Source of the DNA: Mucilaginibacter empetricola
Lineage (GTDB): Bacteria > Bacteroidota > Bacteroidia > Sphingobacteriales > Sphingobacteriaceae
DNA length: 64,000 nucleotides
Assembly: GCF_024808665.1 (NCBI RefSeq)
Contig: NZ_JANUBZ010000001.1
Coordinates: 434,001-498,000, forward strand
Direction of reading: 5' to 3'
Position 1 is the first letter of the stretch; every line of letters begins with the position of its first letter. The translations under genes and the position numbers were made by a program. Below, one piece after another: positions 7,855 through 17,393 of this stretch. A model generated the notes under the pieces. The model was not told where the DNA came from. It did no database searches and saw only the letters and a list, made by a program, of their open reading frames with translations.

Positions 7855-9552
7855 ATGAGGATCAGACACTTACTTTTAATAACATTAGCTTTTGCTACAG
7901 TATCAGCATCGGCACAAATAAAAAAGAAAAAACCGGTTGCACAGACAGCTGCACCAGCCCCAGTTTCTACTGCATTGCCACGCCCTAAGTTGGTGGTTGG
8001 CCTGGTGGTTGATCAAATGCGCTGGGACTATTTGTACCGTTTTTATGATCGTTATCAAAGCAATGGCTTTAAGCGTTTATTAAACGAAGGTTTTAGCTGC
8101 GAAAATACCCAGGTTGATTATATTCCAACAGTAACCGCCGCCGGCCACACGTGTATCTATACTGGTTCGGTACCCTCATTAACCGGCATTGCGGGTAATG
8201 ATTTTATTATTCAGGCTACAGGCAAATCGGTGTACTGTACCGAAGATACTACTGTGCAAACAGTGGGCAGTACTTCAAAAGCAGGACAAATGTCTCCTCG
8301 TAATTTGTTAACTACCACGGTTACTGATGAGTTGAGGCTTGCTACCAATTTCCGCTCAAAGGTTATTGGCATTGCTTTAAAAGACCGCGGGGGTATTTTA
8401 CCTGCCGGACATACCGCCAACGCTGCTTACTGGTTTGATGACAAAAGCGGCAACTGGATAACCAGCACTTATTATATGAACGATCTGCCGCAATGGGCAA
8501 AAGATTTTAATGATGAGAAACTGGCCGAAACTTATTTAAAGCTTGATTGGACACCCCTTTATCCGATAGATACTTACATCCAAAGCTCACCTGATAGTAA
8601 TCGCTATGAAGGTAAATTTAAAGGGATGACTGCTCCGACTTTGCCTGTTAAAACATCGGCCATTTATAAAGGCAACTTAGGTTTGATCCGCTCAACTCCG
8701 TTTGGAAATACTTTTACGCTTGATTTTGCAGTAGCAGCCATTAATGCAGAGCAATTGGGCCAGCATGATGTAACAGACTTTTTGGCCATCAGCTTGTCTT
8801 CTCCAGATTATATCGGTCACCAGTTTGGTATTAACGCGGTTGAAATAGAAGACAATTATTTAAAGCTTGACAGAGACATCGCCAACTTTTTAACCTACCT
8901 GGATGCCAAAGTAGGCAAAGGAAATTATACCATATTCTTAACTGCCGATCATGGTGCTGCACATAATACCGCGTTTTTAAATGATCACGGTATCCCGGCC
9001 GGCGTATGGGATGATGGCGATGCCCTGAAAGATTTGAATAAGTTTTTGCTGGATAAATACAAAGTTGATGGCCTGGTGCTAAGCCTAACCAATTACCAGG
9101 TGAACTTTAACTATAAAACGGTAAACTATTTACACCTGAGCGAAGACAGCCTGAAAAAAGATTGCATTAGCTTTCTTGAAAAACGCCCGGAAATTGCTTT
9201 TGTGGTAGATATGAAAAAGGCAGCAACCGCAGCTATTCCTGAAGCATTGCGTACCCGTATTGTTAATGGCTACAACGCCAAAAACAGCGGCGAAATTCAA
9301 ATTATTTTAAACCCGGCCTGGTTTACCGGCCATGGTTCTGGCGATAGCGGCCCAACGGGAACAACGCACGGTACCTGGAATCCTTATGATAACCACATTC
9401 CATTGGTATTTATGGGCTGGGGTATTCAGCATGGGAGCGCCGTTCGCGAAACACACATGACAGATATTGCTGCAACCGTAGCAGCTCTATTGCACATACA
9501 AGCGCCAAACGGTTGCATAGGTCAGCCTATAAGCGAAGTGTTTAAAAAATAA
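7855..9552 (+). CDS. pafA: Alkaline phosphatase PafA
   Basis: The 565-residue exported enzyme of the alkaline phosphatase superfamily hydrolyses phosphate monoesters in the periplasm. It has a signal peptide (1-21, ASAQ), the metal-binding VVDQMRWDYLYRFYDRY segment (about 51-67), and the nucleophile region PTVTAAGHTC with T94 the likely nucleophile. GIAGND follows, and the second metal site is TADHGAAHNT near residue 365. The arrangement is that of PafA of Elizabethkingia/Chryseobacterium rather than PhoA. The start ATG directly precedes the signal peptide. The gene stands 86 bp after the flavoprotein gene and may have its own promoter in the AT-rich gap. Confidence 0.88.
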   Translation: MRIRHLLLITLAFATVSASAQIKKKKPVAQTAAPAPVSTALPRPKLVVGLVVDQMRWDYLYRFYDRYQSNGFKRLLNEGFSCENTQVDYIPTVTAAGHTCIYTGSVPSLTGIAGNDFIIQATGKSVYCTEDTTVQTVGSTSKAGQMSPRNLLTTTVTDELRLATNFRSKVIGIALKDRGGILPAGHTANAAYWFDDKSGNWITSTYYMNDLPQWAKDFNDEKLAETYLKLDWTPLYPIDTYIQSSPDSNRYEGKFKGMTAPTLPVKTSAIYKGNLGLIRSTPFGNTFTLDFAVAAINAEQLGQHDVTDFLAISLSSPDYIGHQFGINAVEIEDNYLKLDRDIANFLTYLDAKVGKGNYTIFLTADHGAAHNTAFLNDHGIPAGVWDDGDALKDLNKFLLDKYKVDGLVLSLTNYQVNFNYKTVNYLHLSEDSLKKDCISFLEKRPEIAFVVDMKKAATAAIPEALRTRIVNGYNAKNSGEIQIILNPAWFTGHGSGDSGPTGTTHGTWNPYDNHIPLVFMGWGIQHGSAVRETHMTDIAATVAALLHIQAPNGCIGQPISEVFKK

Positions 9553-9572
9553 ATATGTTAGTCCCGCAGGAG

Positions 9573-9647
9573 GGAAAGTCCGAAAGAGGCAGAGACGAGA
9601 TTGCAGAAAAATAGCGTCATTTGTAAAAACAATCTTTCGGACTTTCC
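9573..9647. repeat. 75-bp foldback with perfect 15-bp arms
   Basis: GGAAAGTCCGAAAGA (9573-9587) is the exact reverse complement of 9633-9647, with a 45-base loop. It sits between pafA and thiE, ending 11 bp before the thiE start codon. It has no T-run, so it is more likely a repeat element or mRNA-processing hairpin than a terminator. Confidence 0.75.
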
Positions 9648-9658
9648 AAACCCGGGCC

Positions 9659-10285
9659 ATGAAAAAATACATCTCCAAATTCCACTACCTCACCCAGGAT
9701 TTGCCTAACCGCAGCCACACCGAGCAGGTTATTACGGCTTGCGAGGCTGGAGCCAACTGGATACAATACCGGTGCCTTATCAAGACCGATGATGAATTGA
9801 TAGCTGAAATTAACCAGATTGCTGTTATTTGCGACGATTGGGGCGCTACGCTCATTTTGACCAATCATTACCACCTGCTCAGCGAAGTTGACGCCCAGGG
9901 TGTACACATGGAAGATTTTGATGCTGATTTAAAAGCCATCCGTTTAGCCATTGGCGATGACAAAACCATCGGCGCATCAGCCACTAACATTGCCGGCTTA
10001 TTAAAAATACAGCAAACCGGGGTAGTTGATTACTGCGGATACGGCCCGTTTGCACATACCGAAACAAAAGCAAATCACTACACTTTGCTGGGTTTTGATG
10101 GCTATCGCGAATTACAAAAGCATCCGGACATTGAATTACCCGTTATAGCTGTTGGCGGCATCAGGATAAATGATGTGGAACATTTGCTGGGAACAGGCAT
10201 TTATGGCATTGCGGTATCATCAGGCATTAACTTGGCCGCAGATCCGGCACGTGCTTTGAAGGAATTTTATCAGCAGATATATTAG
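9659..10285 (+). CDS. thiE: Thiamine phosphate synthase (ThiE family)
   Basis: The 208-residue TIM-barrel protein joins hydroxymethylpyrimidine pyrophosphate and the thiazole phosphate to make thiamine monophosphate. ThiE-type features in order are WIQYRCL (residues ~32-38), the loop DAQGVHMEDFD in place of the canonical G-x-HxGQxD, GASATN, GYGPFAHTETKANH and the phosphate-binding PVIAVGGI near the C-terminus. The canonical Gln in HLGQ/D is replaced (VHMEDFD), so it is a divergent member and could act as a TenI-like salvage protein. It is followed 26 bp later by the pyrophosphokinase-like gene, which supports a thiamine role. Confidence 0.82.
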   Translation: MKKYISKFHYLTQDLPNRSHTEQVITACEAGANWIQYRCLIKTDDELIAEINQIAVICDDWGATLILTNHYHLLSEVDAQGVHMEDFDADLKAIRLAIGDDKTIGASATNIAGLLKIQQTGVVDYCGYGPFAHTETKANHYTLLGFDGYRELQKHPDIELPVIAVGGIRINDVEHLLGTGIYGIAVSSGINLAADPARALKEFYQQIY

Positions 10286-10311
10286 TACATTTACTATCCA
10301 ATAATCAGCCC

Positions 10312-10881
10312 ATGTCATCACACCATGTAGTCCGCGAAAAACAGGAACCGGCACTCCTTGTACTGGGGATGGATAGTTTTGACGATGAAATGCTTGGGCA
10401 ATTACTGGAATGGAGCCCCACTGTTATTACCACACAGCAAACCGCCGAAAAACTAAATACTTACGGTATTAAAATAGACTGGATGATTACCAGCGGCGAT
10501 GATGATGAACTGCAATCAGACATCAAGCTCATGTCGCCCGGCGACGACAACCTGACAGATGCCGCGCTTAAATACCTCATTGGCTATGAATATCCTGCCG
10601 TTAACATTATAACCGATAAGCTGAACCTGAAGGATTACGAACATTTTGCCAACCAGATTGACCTCGTAATATTCCACAATCAGCATAAAATTTACCCGGT
10701 TAACCCCGGTTTCAGCAAATGGAAACCCGCTGGCGAAATAATTGAGCTATTAAGCCCCGTAAGCAACCTGCATTATGCCGGGCTTGAACAACTGAAAGAT
10801 CATCAGTATAAAACCACTCACGACGGCTTTTTTAGCCTGCACTTTGACGAACCCTTTGTGTTTATTGCCGAAGAGATATAA
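10312..10881 (+). CDS. Divergent thiamine pyrophosphokinase
   Basis: The 189-residue protein matches the thiamine pyrophosphokinase layout, which converts thiamine to TPP with ATP. An N-terminal Rossmann-like half (about 15-100) holds SGDDDE where classical enzymes have GDFDS, and DDNLTDAALKYL corresponds to the D-K-T-D motif. A C-terminal beta-sandwich (about 125-189) carries the W-K-x-x-G-E pattern. The first motif is clearly degenerate, so activity is not assured. Its position 26 bp after thiE, in the same region as a TPP riboswitch and PnuT, supports trapping of imported thiamine. Confidence 0.7.
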   Translation: MSSHHVVREKQEPALLVLGMDSFDDEMLGQLLEWSPTVITTQQTAEKLNTYGIKIDWMITSGDDDELQSDIKLMSPGDDNLTDAALKYLIGYEYPAVNIITDKLNLKDYEHFANQIDLVIFHNQHKIYPVNPGFSKWKPAGEIIELLSPVSNLHYAGLEQLKDHQYKTTHDGFFSLHFDEPFVFIAEEI

Positions 10882-11135
10882 CGAAACCTGGGTAATATCT
10901 ATTTTACATTATCACGCAACCTTATTGCAATAAATTTCGTATTTTTAGTATAACCAAATAGCATAAAAACCATTATTGATAGCATTCTGTAACATTTGTG
11001 GTTCAATAAAAACATTACCGTTTTTTTAATTATTATTATCAATAATTTATTGCACATTAAACCGTTAAACACAACACTAGTCTAAATAGTACAAAATCAA
11101 TAACATGGTCATTGGTTTTGTTAAAAAAAGTCATC

Positions 11136-12161
11136 ATGAAAACGATATACAGAAATACAATCCACATTGCTTTAAGCGTACTTTGCTGCGTGTTTTTAGC
11201 AATACCAGCCAGTGCGCAGCGTACCGGCAGCGGTAGTAGCGGCAGCAGCAGCTCAAGTGGTGGCAGCAGGTCATCATCAGGCGGTGGTGGCGGTGGCGGT
11301 TCAAGGCCATCAGGCGGTGGCGGCGCAAGCGCCCGCCCGGCCGGCGGTGCAAATTTTTCACATCCTGGCGGCGGTGCGGGAGTTGGCAACCAGCGTGGTG
11401 TTCAGGCGGGCAGAGGCCCGGTTTATGTTGATCGCCAGGGAAATATTATTCATAACAACGTTGGTGTACAGCGCACAGGTGTTGTTGCAACACAACATGG
11501 TTTTTATGCGCCCGGTGCTGGTGTAAGAGGCCCGGTAGGTACAGGTGTTCAAAGCTATCGTAATTCGCCTGCAATAGGTTATGGTCGTGGCCCGGCAGGA
11601 TATTGGGGTAATCATGGGTATTATTATAATAATCATGGTTATTACGGCACCTATTATTTACCACGACTTGGTTTTACCTGCAGCGTATTGCCTTATGGTT
11701 ACTATCCGTTTTACTTTGGCGATTACCAGTATTTTTATAGCGATGGTTTGTACTATCAGTATGAAAATGATCAGTATACGGTAGTTGAGCCGCCAATTGG
11801 TGCACAGGTTACTACATTGCCGGCTAATGCACAGTCAATTATGATAAATGGTCAGCAATACTATGAGCTGAATGGTGTATACTACCAGCCGGTTACAAAA
11901 GACGATGGCAGCATAGTTTATATGATTGCCGGTAAAGACGGTGTTTTAAATACGCAGGATGACCAGCAACAACCACAAGGTCCGCAAATTGGTGATATAG
12001 TAACCCAATTGCCTCCCGATTGCAGAAAAATAACTGTTAACGGCGCTAAGCTTTACGTGTCTCCTGATGGTACTTATTATCAGCAACAGGTTGATCAAAA
12101 TGGCGGTACTACTTACAAAATTGTTGGCTTACCGTCAGACGAACCTGATCAAAACCAATAA
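11136..12161 (+). CDS. Secreted DUF6515-family protein with Ser/Gly-rich region
   Basis: The 341-residue exported protein has a signal peptide (1-27, ending ASAQ), a Ser/Gly-rich low-complexity segment (about 30-75) and a Gly/Tyr/Asn-rich middle (about 135-200). The C-terminal half holds two similar units beginning VTTLPANAQSIMINGQQYYE and VTQLPPDCRKITVNG, each ending in a tyrosine pair. This matches Bacteroidota DUF6515 proteins, whose function is unknown; a surface or envelope location is inferred. The ATG at 11136 is preferred because it directly starts the signal peptide; an upstream ATG at 11112 would add eight residues. A clear terminator follows. Confidence 0.8.
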   Translation: MKTIYRNTIHIALSVLCCVFLAIPASAQRTGSGSSGSSSSSGGSRSSSGGGGGGGSRPSGGGGASARPAGGANFSHPGGGAGVGNQRGVQAGRGPVYVDRQGNIIHNNVGVQRTGVVATQHGFYAPGAGVRGPVGTGVQSYRNSPAIGYGRGPAGYWGNHGYYYNNHGYYGTYYLPRLGFTCSVLPYGYYPFYFGDYQYFYSDGLYYQYENDQYTVVEPPIGAQVTTLPANAQSIMINGQQYYELNGVYYQPVTKDDGSIVYMIAGKDGVLNTQDDQQQPQGPQIGDIVTQLPPDCRKITVNGAKLYVSPDGTYYQQQVDQNGGTTYKIVGLPSDEPDQNQ

Positions 12162-12175
12162 AATATAAATTTTAT

Positions 12176-12210
12176 AAAAAAGGCGGATGAGTAACTTATC
12201 CGCCTTTTTT
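12176..12210 (+). terminator. Intrinsic terminator after the DUF6515 gene
   Basis: A perfect 13-bp stem (AAAAAAGGCGGAT with ATCCGCCTTTTTT) and a 9-base loop end in a run of six T residues, 15 bp beyond the stop codon. Confidence 0.9.
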
Positions 12211-12306
12211 ATGCGCTATCGGTTTATAAAAATCAATCAAATGCTAATATAATATTGATGTGCTGCCTTTATAATTCTCTACTTTTACTTTGTTAATGCT
12301 ACCTAT

Positions 12307-13389
12307 ATGATCAAACGCCTTTTTTGCCTGCTTCTGCTGATATTGTTGAGTAATTTATACGTAAGTGCTTCAAACAAGCCAGGCGATTTAAAGCTATTTA
12401 ATGGCGATGATCCGCATGTTCAATATAACGGTAGAATATCATTAAAAAATCCTCATATACCAAGGATATGGGCACCTGGCGTTTATATTAAGGCGAAGTT
12501 TAAAGGCAGTAAGTTTGAGCTCTTAGTCAACGATGAAGTGCCCGGCGATAACAATCATAATTACCTGGAGATAGTAATTGATGGTAAAAATCCCTACCGC
12601 ATCCAACTAAAGAATAAAACCAATGTAATCAGCGTGTCCGATAGTCTGTCGGATGCTGAGCACACGATATTAATTTGCAAGGATACCGAATCAAACATAG
12701 GCTATATTGATGTAGTAGGTTTTAGATGTGAGGCGCTTTTGCCTTTACCAGCCAAACCTAAGCGACAAATTGAATACTTTGGCGATTCAATTACAAGCGG
12801 CGCCGGGATGGATCTGTCCGTAATTCCATGCGATAAGGGGCAGTGGTATGATCAACATAATGCTTATATGAGCTACGGCGCACGCACATCGCGCAGTCTG
12901 GATGCACAATGGCAGCTAACCTCGCTGGCTGGTATCGGCCTGATACATAGCTGTTGTAATATGGACGTGGTGATGTCCCAGGTTTATGATAAAGTATTTT
13001 TACGCAACGATTCTATTAAATGGGATTTTAAAACTTACCACCCGGATGTGGTTACCATCTGCCTTGGGCAAAATGACGGGCCCGATCAAGATTCAACCAA
13101 ATTCTGCACCGCTTATGTTAACCTGGTAAAAGCCTTAAGACAGCATTACCCTAAGGCCGATATTATTTGCCTTACCAGCCCTATGGGCGATAATAAACTC
13201 ACACCCATTTTGAAGCGTTACATCACGGCAGTAACTAATAATCTGAATGCATCGGGCGATAAAAAGGTTACCAAATATTTTTTCTCCCGCCAGTATCACA
13301 ATGGCTGCGGTGGCCACCCGGATATGGCCGAGCACGAGCTCATTGCCAATGAGCTCACGGCCTATATTAAACAGTTGAAGGGGTGGTAG
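12307..13389 (+). CDS. SGNH/CE2-type carbohydrate esterase
   Basis: The 360-residue secreted esterase has a signal peptide (1-21), an N-terminal jelly-roll of about 115 residues, then an SGNH hydrolase domain. Catalytic motifs are GDSITSGAG (Ser at about residue 160), CLGQND (about 253-258) and GGHPDMAEH (His near residue 338). The two-domain order matches CE2 acetyl-xylan/cello-oligosaccharide esterases, which remove acetyl groups from plant polysaccharides. It stands alone, with its own upstream gap after a terminator and convergent with the next gene. Confidence 0.82.
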   Translation: MIKRLFCLLLLILLSNLYVSASNKPGDLKLFNGDDPHVQYNGRISLKNPHIPRIWAPGVYIKAKFKGSKFELLVNDEVPGDNNHNYLEIVIDGKNPYRIQLKNKTNVISVSDSLSDAEHTILICKDTESNIGYIDVVGFRCEALLPLPAKPKRQIEYFGDSITSGAGMDLSVIPCDKGQWYDQHNAYMSYGARTSRSLDAQWQLTSLAGIGLIHSCCNMDVVMSQVYDKVFLRNDSIKWDFKTYHPDVVTICLGQNDGPDQDSTKFCTAYVNLVKALRQHYPKADIICLTSPMGDNKLTPILKRYITAVTNNLNASGDKKVTKYFFSRQYHNGCGGHPDMAEHELIANELTAYIKQLKGW

Positions 13390-13398
13390 ATTGCATCT

Positions 13399-14928
13399 TT
13401 AGTCCTTCTTAAAATCATACGGGTCATATTCCACAAAATCGGCTACTTTAACACGTACGCCGGTTATCTGTCCGTTTTTTACAGCGAAAGGAAATACTGC
13501 TTTGCCATAAGTAGGATCGCTGAAGATTACGTAAAATCTGTTGCCGCCCAAGGGTTGCAGATGCGCATACATGCGCGGATGATGCTCAAAACGGATCTCC
13601 AGGTCGTTATTGGTGCCCTGGGTAATGGTTAAATGTCCGTATAGCGAATTGCTGTATTTACCCAAATACGCGGTAACAGGCAGCGCAGGTAAGGGGTTTA
13701 AAGCCACCGAGTCGCGTAGTTTTTTATCAACTTCCTGTTCTTTGGCCTGGTCGGCTTTAAATCTTTCCAGGTAAATGTCGCTGTAGTTGCGGTAAGGCAA
13801 TTTAAAGTAAGCATCTAAAATCTCCCATCGCAAAGCTTCATATAGTGCATTCTGATCGGTATTGGTTAAAATAATAATGCCCAAATGTTCATCGGGCACC
13901 AAAGTAACTGACGACAGGTAGCCATTCACTCCACCATCGTGCATCACCAATGCCATGTTATCATATTGCTGCAAAAACCAGCCAAGGCCGTATAACTGGT
14001 AGCCGTTTTCGCCATTCAGATGGTGCGTTTGCCCTACTATGTCCTGCGGCTCGCGGGTGGCTTTTATGGCGGCCAGGGGTATTACCTGTCTCGCGCCTAC
14101 CTTGCCGTCATTTAGCAAGGCTAGCACCCATTTGCTCATATCATTTACAGACGAGCTGATAGCACCCGCCGGCGCCAAACCATCAATCTGCGCATACGGA
14201 ATAGCCGATAGTCGGCCGTCAATCAGCGTATGCGGTACCGTGCGGTTAAGTTGTTTGGGCATACTGGCAGTAAGCGCAATGGTGTTAATCATCCCCAGCG
14301 GGGCAAAAATGGTTTCTTTGAGATATATTTCCCATGGTTTATTGGTAACCACCGGAATAATTTGCCCTGCCGTTAAAAATGCCGAATTGGTATACCCCCA
14401 TTTGGTGCGGAACGGATAGGCTGCCTTTACCTCGCCCAGCTTTTCAATAATTTGATCGCGGGTTAAATCAGTATTATAAAAGGTAAAATCGCCTTGAAAG
14501 GTTTGCAGGCCCAGTCTGTGGCATAACAAATCGCGAATGGTGGCCATTTCGCCGGCAGGTTTATTTTCCAGTTTAAAATTGGGCAGGTATTTGGTCACCT
14601 TATCATCAAGCGACAATTTATTTTGTGTTTGCAGCATGGCCAGCATGGTTGCGGTAAACGCTTTGGTATTGCTGCCTATCATAAAAAGGCTGTTGATATC
14701 AACCTTGGCCGGATCGCCCAGCTCTTTAATACCATAGGCCTTCATCAGCACAATCTTGTTGTCCTTTACAATACAAACCGCCGCACCCGGGATGCGCCAA
14801 TTGGTAAGCGCGCGGTTGATGTAATAGTCTAAACTATCTTTAACAAACTTGCTCCTGTCGACACGTTGAGCATACCCTTGGGTAATGCAACAGTACAACA
14901 GGGTTAAAAACAGAAGTATCTTTTTCAT
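13399..14928 (-). CDS. Secreted serine hydrolase (beta-lactamase/PBP4-like) with C-terminal lipocalin-like domain
   Basis: The 509-residue protein has a signal peptide (1-21) and a class C beta-lactamase-like domain with S86-N-T-K89, Y179-T-N181 and an H-D-G-G motif near residue 340 in place of K-T-G. A C-terminal beta-rich domain (about 415-505), as in DUF3471 proteins, follows. Such proteins are esterases or D-aminopeptidases more often than true beta-lactamases. The substrate is unknown. The gene is convergent with the CE2 esterase, ending 10 bp from it. Confidence 0.82.
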   Translation of the reverse strand: MKKILLFLTLLYCCITQGYAQRVDRSKFVKDSLDYYINRALTNWRIPGAAVCIVKDNKIVLMKAYGIKELGDPAKVDINSLFMIGSNTKAFTATMLAMLQTQNKLSLDDKVTKYLPNFKLENKPAGEMATIRDLLCHRLGLQTFQGDFTFYNTDLTRDQIIEKLGEVKAAYPFRTKWGYTNSAFLTAGQIIPVVTNKPWEIYLKETIFAPLGMINTIALTASMPKQLNRTVPHTLIDGRLSAIPYAQIDGLAPAGAISSSVNDMSKWVLALLNDGKVGARQVIPLAAIKATREPQDIVGQTHHLNGENGYQLYGLGWFLQQYDNMALVMHDGGVNGYLSSVTLVPDEHLGIIILTNTDQNALYEALRWEILDAYFKLPYRNYSDIYLERFKADQAKEQEVDKKLRDSVALNPLPALPVTAYLGKYSNSLYGHLTITQGTNNDLEIRFEHHPRMYAHLQPLGGNRFYVIFSDPTYGKAVFPFAVKNGQITGVRVKVADFVEYDPYDFKKD

Positions 14929-15129
14929 AATGGCAGTTTTGTATAACAGGGCAGCAATTGTACTAATTTATATGAATTTAGACTATTATGATGGGGTTGT
15001 CACTTTTAATTCGCGTAAATCGCATAAATTCGTATGCCGTTAGCGTTTCTCAACGCTAATTTAAAGGAAAACTACCGCAGGTTTTACTTTAAGGAAAATA
15101 AAAACACGAAACTAAAAAACTATTAACTA

Positions 15130-17319
15130 ATGAATTTAAAATTTTACCGTTCAGCATTATTCTCTATTGCTTTTTCGCTGCTGATGCTTACGCAGGTGGC
15201 AGTAAAGGCCCAACGGGGCAAAACGCATTGGGCTGCCGATGGCTACCAGTATTATCGTGCCCAGGGTGGCGATATTGTGGAGCTTGATATTCGTGATGCC
15301 AGTAAAAAAACTGTTTTAGCCAGCAAAGAGGCACTTACACCCGCCGGAGGTCAGCCGCTTTCGGTTGCCAACTTTGTTCTTTCAAACGATGGGCAAAAGA
15401 TTTTAATATTTACCAATACCAAACGCGTTTGGCGCTACAATACCCGCGGCGATTACTGGGTGTATGACATAGCCGCCAAAACCCTTAAACAAATTGGCGC
15501 TGGGAGGCCTGCCACATCGCTGATGTTTGCCAAACTATCGCCGGATGGTGCAAAAGCAGCTTATGTGAGTGAGCACAATTTGTTTACCGAAGATTTGGCT
15601 ACGGGAACTATTAAACAATTAACTTTTGATGGTACCGATAAACTCATTAACGGCACATTCGATTGGGCTTATGAGGAAGAGTTCGACTGTCGTGATGGAT
15701 TTCGGTGGTCGCCGGATAGTAAGTCTTTAGCTTATTGGCAGATAGATGCCAGCAAAATAAAGAAATACGAGATGCTTAACACTACCGATTCTATTTACCC
15801 CTATGTGGTTCCGGTTGAGTATCCTGTTGCCGGCGAAGATCCAAGCTCGTGCAAAATTGGGGTGGTTGATATCAGCACCGCTAAAACTACCTGGTTAAAT
15901 ATTCCCGGCGATGCAGTGCAGCACTATATTCCGCGCATGGAGTGGACAACCGAACCTAACGAGGTTATTGTGGAGCAATTGAACCGCGCACAAAACGAGA
16001 GTAAAATATTTATTGCCAATGTATCAGGCGGAACTGCCACTTTAATACACCAGGAACAGGATAATGCCTGGATAGATGGTAAATCGCGCTGGAATGGCGG
16101 CGACCCTACCGGCTGGGAATGGATAGAAAAAGGAAAGTCCTTTATTTGGGTAAGCGAAAAAGACGGCTGGCGCCATATCTACAAAATTAACCGCGATGGT
16201 AAAGAAACTTTGATCACAAAGGGCAATTACGATGTAATAAGCCTCACACTGCTTGATGAAACAGGTGGTTATATTTATTTTTCGGCTTCGCCGGATAATG
16301 CCACACAAAAATACCTGTATCGCATTAAAATAAAAGGAGGCAATGCCGAACGCTTAACGCCGGCCGATCAGCCTGGTACGCACAGCTATGAGCTATCGCC
16401 TACCGGCAAAATAGGTTTACATACCTTCTCTAATAGTTACACGCCACCGCAAAACGAGGTAGTAAGCCTGCCCGAGCATAAACATTTAAGCGGTACGGAT
16501 ATTAAGCTGAATAAAGACGCTAAAAATAAGCCCGAATTTTTTAAAGTAACCACAGTTGACGGTGTTACCATGGATGGATGGATGGTTAAACCAACCAATT
16601 TTGATTCAACCAAAAAATACCCGGTAGTATTTTACGTGTACAGCGAGCCTGCAGGTGCTACTGTTACCGATAGCTATGGCAGCAGCCGCAACGGCGAATA
16701 TGTGGGTAATATGGCCGATGATGGGTATATCTACATCTCACTAGATAACCGCGGTACACCTGCGCCAAAAGGAGCAGCATGGCGCAAAGCTATTTACAAG
16801 AATATAGGTATTGTAAATATTCAGGATCAGGCAATGGGTGCCAAAGAGATATTGAAATGGCCATTTGTTGATACCAGCCGTGTAGCAGTATGGGGATGGA
16901 GCGGTGGGGGCTCCTGCACGCTTAACCTAATGTTTCAGCATCCGGAAATATACAAAACCGGTATTGCTGTGGCAGCGGTGGGCTGGCAGTTAACCTACGA
17001 CAATATTTACCAGGAACGCTACATGGGCGTGCCGATAGATAGTGCAGGCAGGGCGGTATTTATAAAAGGATCGCCGGTTACTTATGCCAAAAACTTACAG
17101 GGTAATTTGCTGTATGTACATGGTACGGGCGATGACAACGTTCACTATAAAAATGCCGAAATGCTGATTAACGAACTGGTGAAGTACAACAGGCAGTTTC
17201 AGCTGATGTCGTACCCTAACCGTACGCATGGCATATTTGAAGGGCCGGGAACTACCCAGCATTTGCGCACACTTTATACGCAGTATTTAAAAGATCATTG
17301 TCCCCCGGGAGCGAAATAA
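15130..17319 (+). CDS. S9 family dipeptidyl peptidase IV
   Basis: The 729-residue exported protease has a signal peptide (about 1-28), an eight-bladed beta-propeller (about 45-490) and an alpha/beta hydrolase domain. The catalytic triad is S591 (GWSGGGS), D668 (TGDDNVH) and H700 (RTHG); the 32-residue Asp-His spacing equals that of human DPP-IV. The DWAYEEEF segment provides the paired glutamates that bind the substrate N-terminus. It removes X-Pro or X-Ala dipeptides from peptides in the periplasm. It is monocistronic and followed by a strong terminator. Confidence 0.93.
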   Translation: MNLKFYRSALFSIAFSLLMLTQVAVKAQRGKTHWAADGYQYYRAQGGDIVELDIRDASKKTVLASKEALTPAGGQPLSVANFVLSNDGQKILIFTNTKRVWRYNTRGDYWVYDIAAKTLKQIGAGRPATSLMFAKLSPDGAKAAYVSEHNLFTEDLATGTIKQLTFDGTDKLINGTFDWAYEEEFDCRDGFRWSPDSKSLAYWQIDASKIKKYEMLNTTDSIYPYVVPVEYPVAGEDPSSCKIGVVDISTAKTTWLNIPGDAVQHYIPRMEWTTEPNEVIVEQLNRAQNESKIFIANVSGGTATLIHQEQDNAWIDGKSRWNGGDPTGWEWIEKGKSFIWVSEKDGWRHIYKINRDGKETLITKGNYDVISLTLLDETGGYIYFSASPDNATQKYLYRIKIKGGNAERLTPADQPGTHSYELSPTGKIGLHTFSNSYTPPQNEVVSLPEHKHLSGTDIKLNKDAKNKPEFFKVTTVDGVTMDGWMVKPTNFDSTKKYPVVFYVYSEPAGATVTDSYGSSRNGEYVGNMADDGYIYISLDNRGTPAPKGAAWRKAIYKNIGIVNIQDQAMGAKEILKWPFVDTSRVAVWGWSGGGSCTLNLMFQHPEIYKTGIAVAAVGWQLTYDNIYQERYMGVPIDSAGRAVFIKGSPVTYAKNLQGNLLYVHGTGDDNVHYKNAEMLINELVKYNRQFQLMSYPNRTHGIFEGPGTTQHLRTLYTQYLKDHCPPGAK

Positions 17320-17340
17320 TACTTTAGTATTTGATAAAAC

Positions 17341-17374
17341 AAAAGCCGTCTGAAAATTAATCAGGCGGCTTTTT
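17341..17374 (+). terminator. Intrinsic terminator between dpp4-like gene and ssb
   Basis: AAAAGCCGTCTGA and TCAGGCGGCTTTT form a 13-bp stem with one G-U pair and a 7-base loop. The flanking A- and T-runs allow termination in both directions, serving the convergent ssb gene too. Confidence 0.88.
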
Positions 17375-17393
17375 ATTTGGATTTAAAATTGAT

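Noticed and set aside
13399-14928. True class C beta-lactamase
   Set aside because: The K-T-G box is H-D-G-G and a C-terminal lipocalin-like domain is present, so an esterase/peptidase-like hydrolase is more likely.
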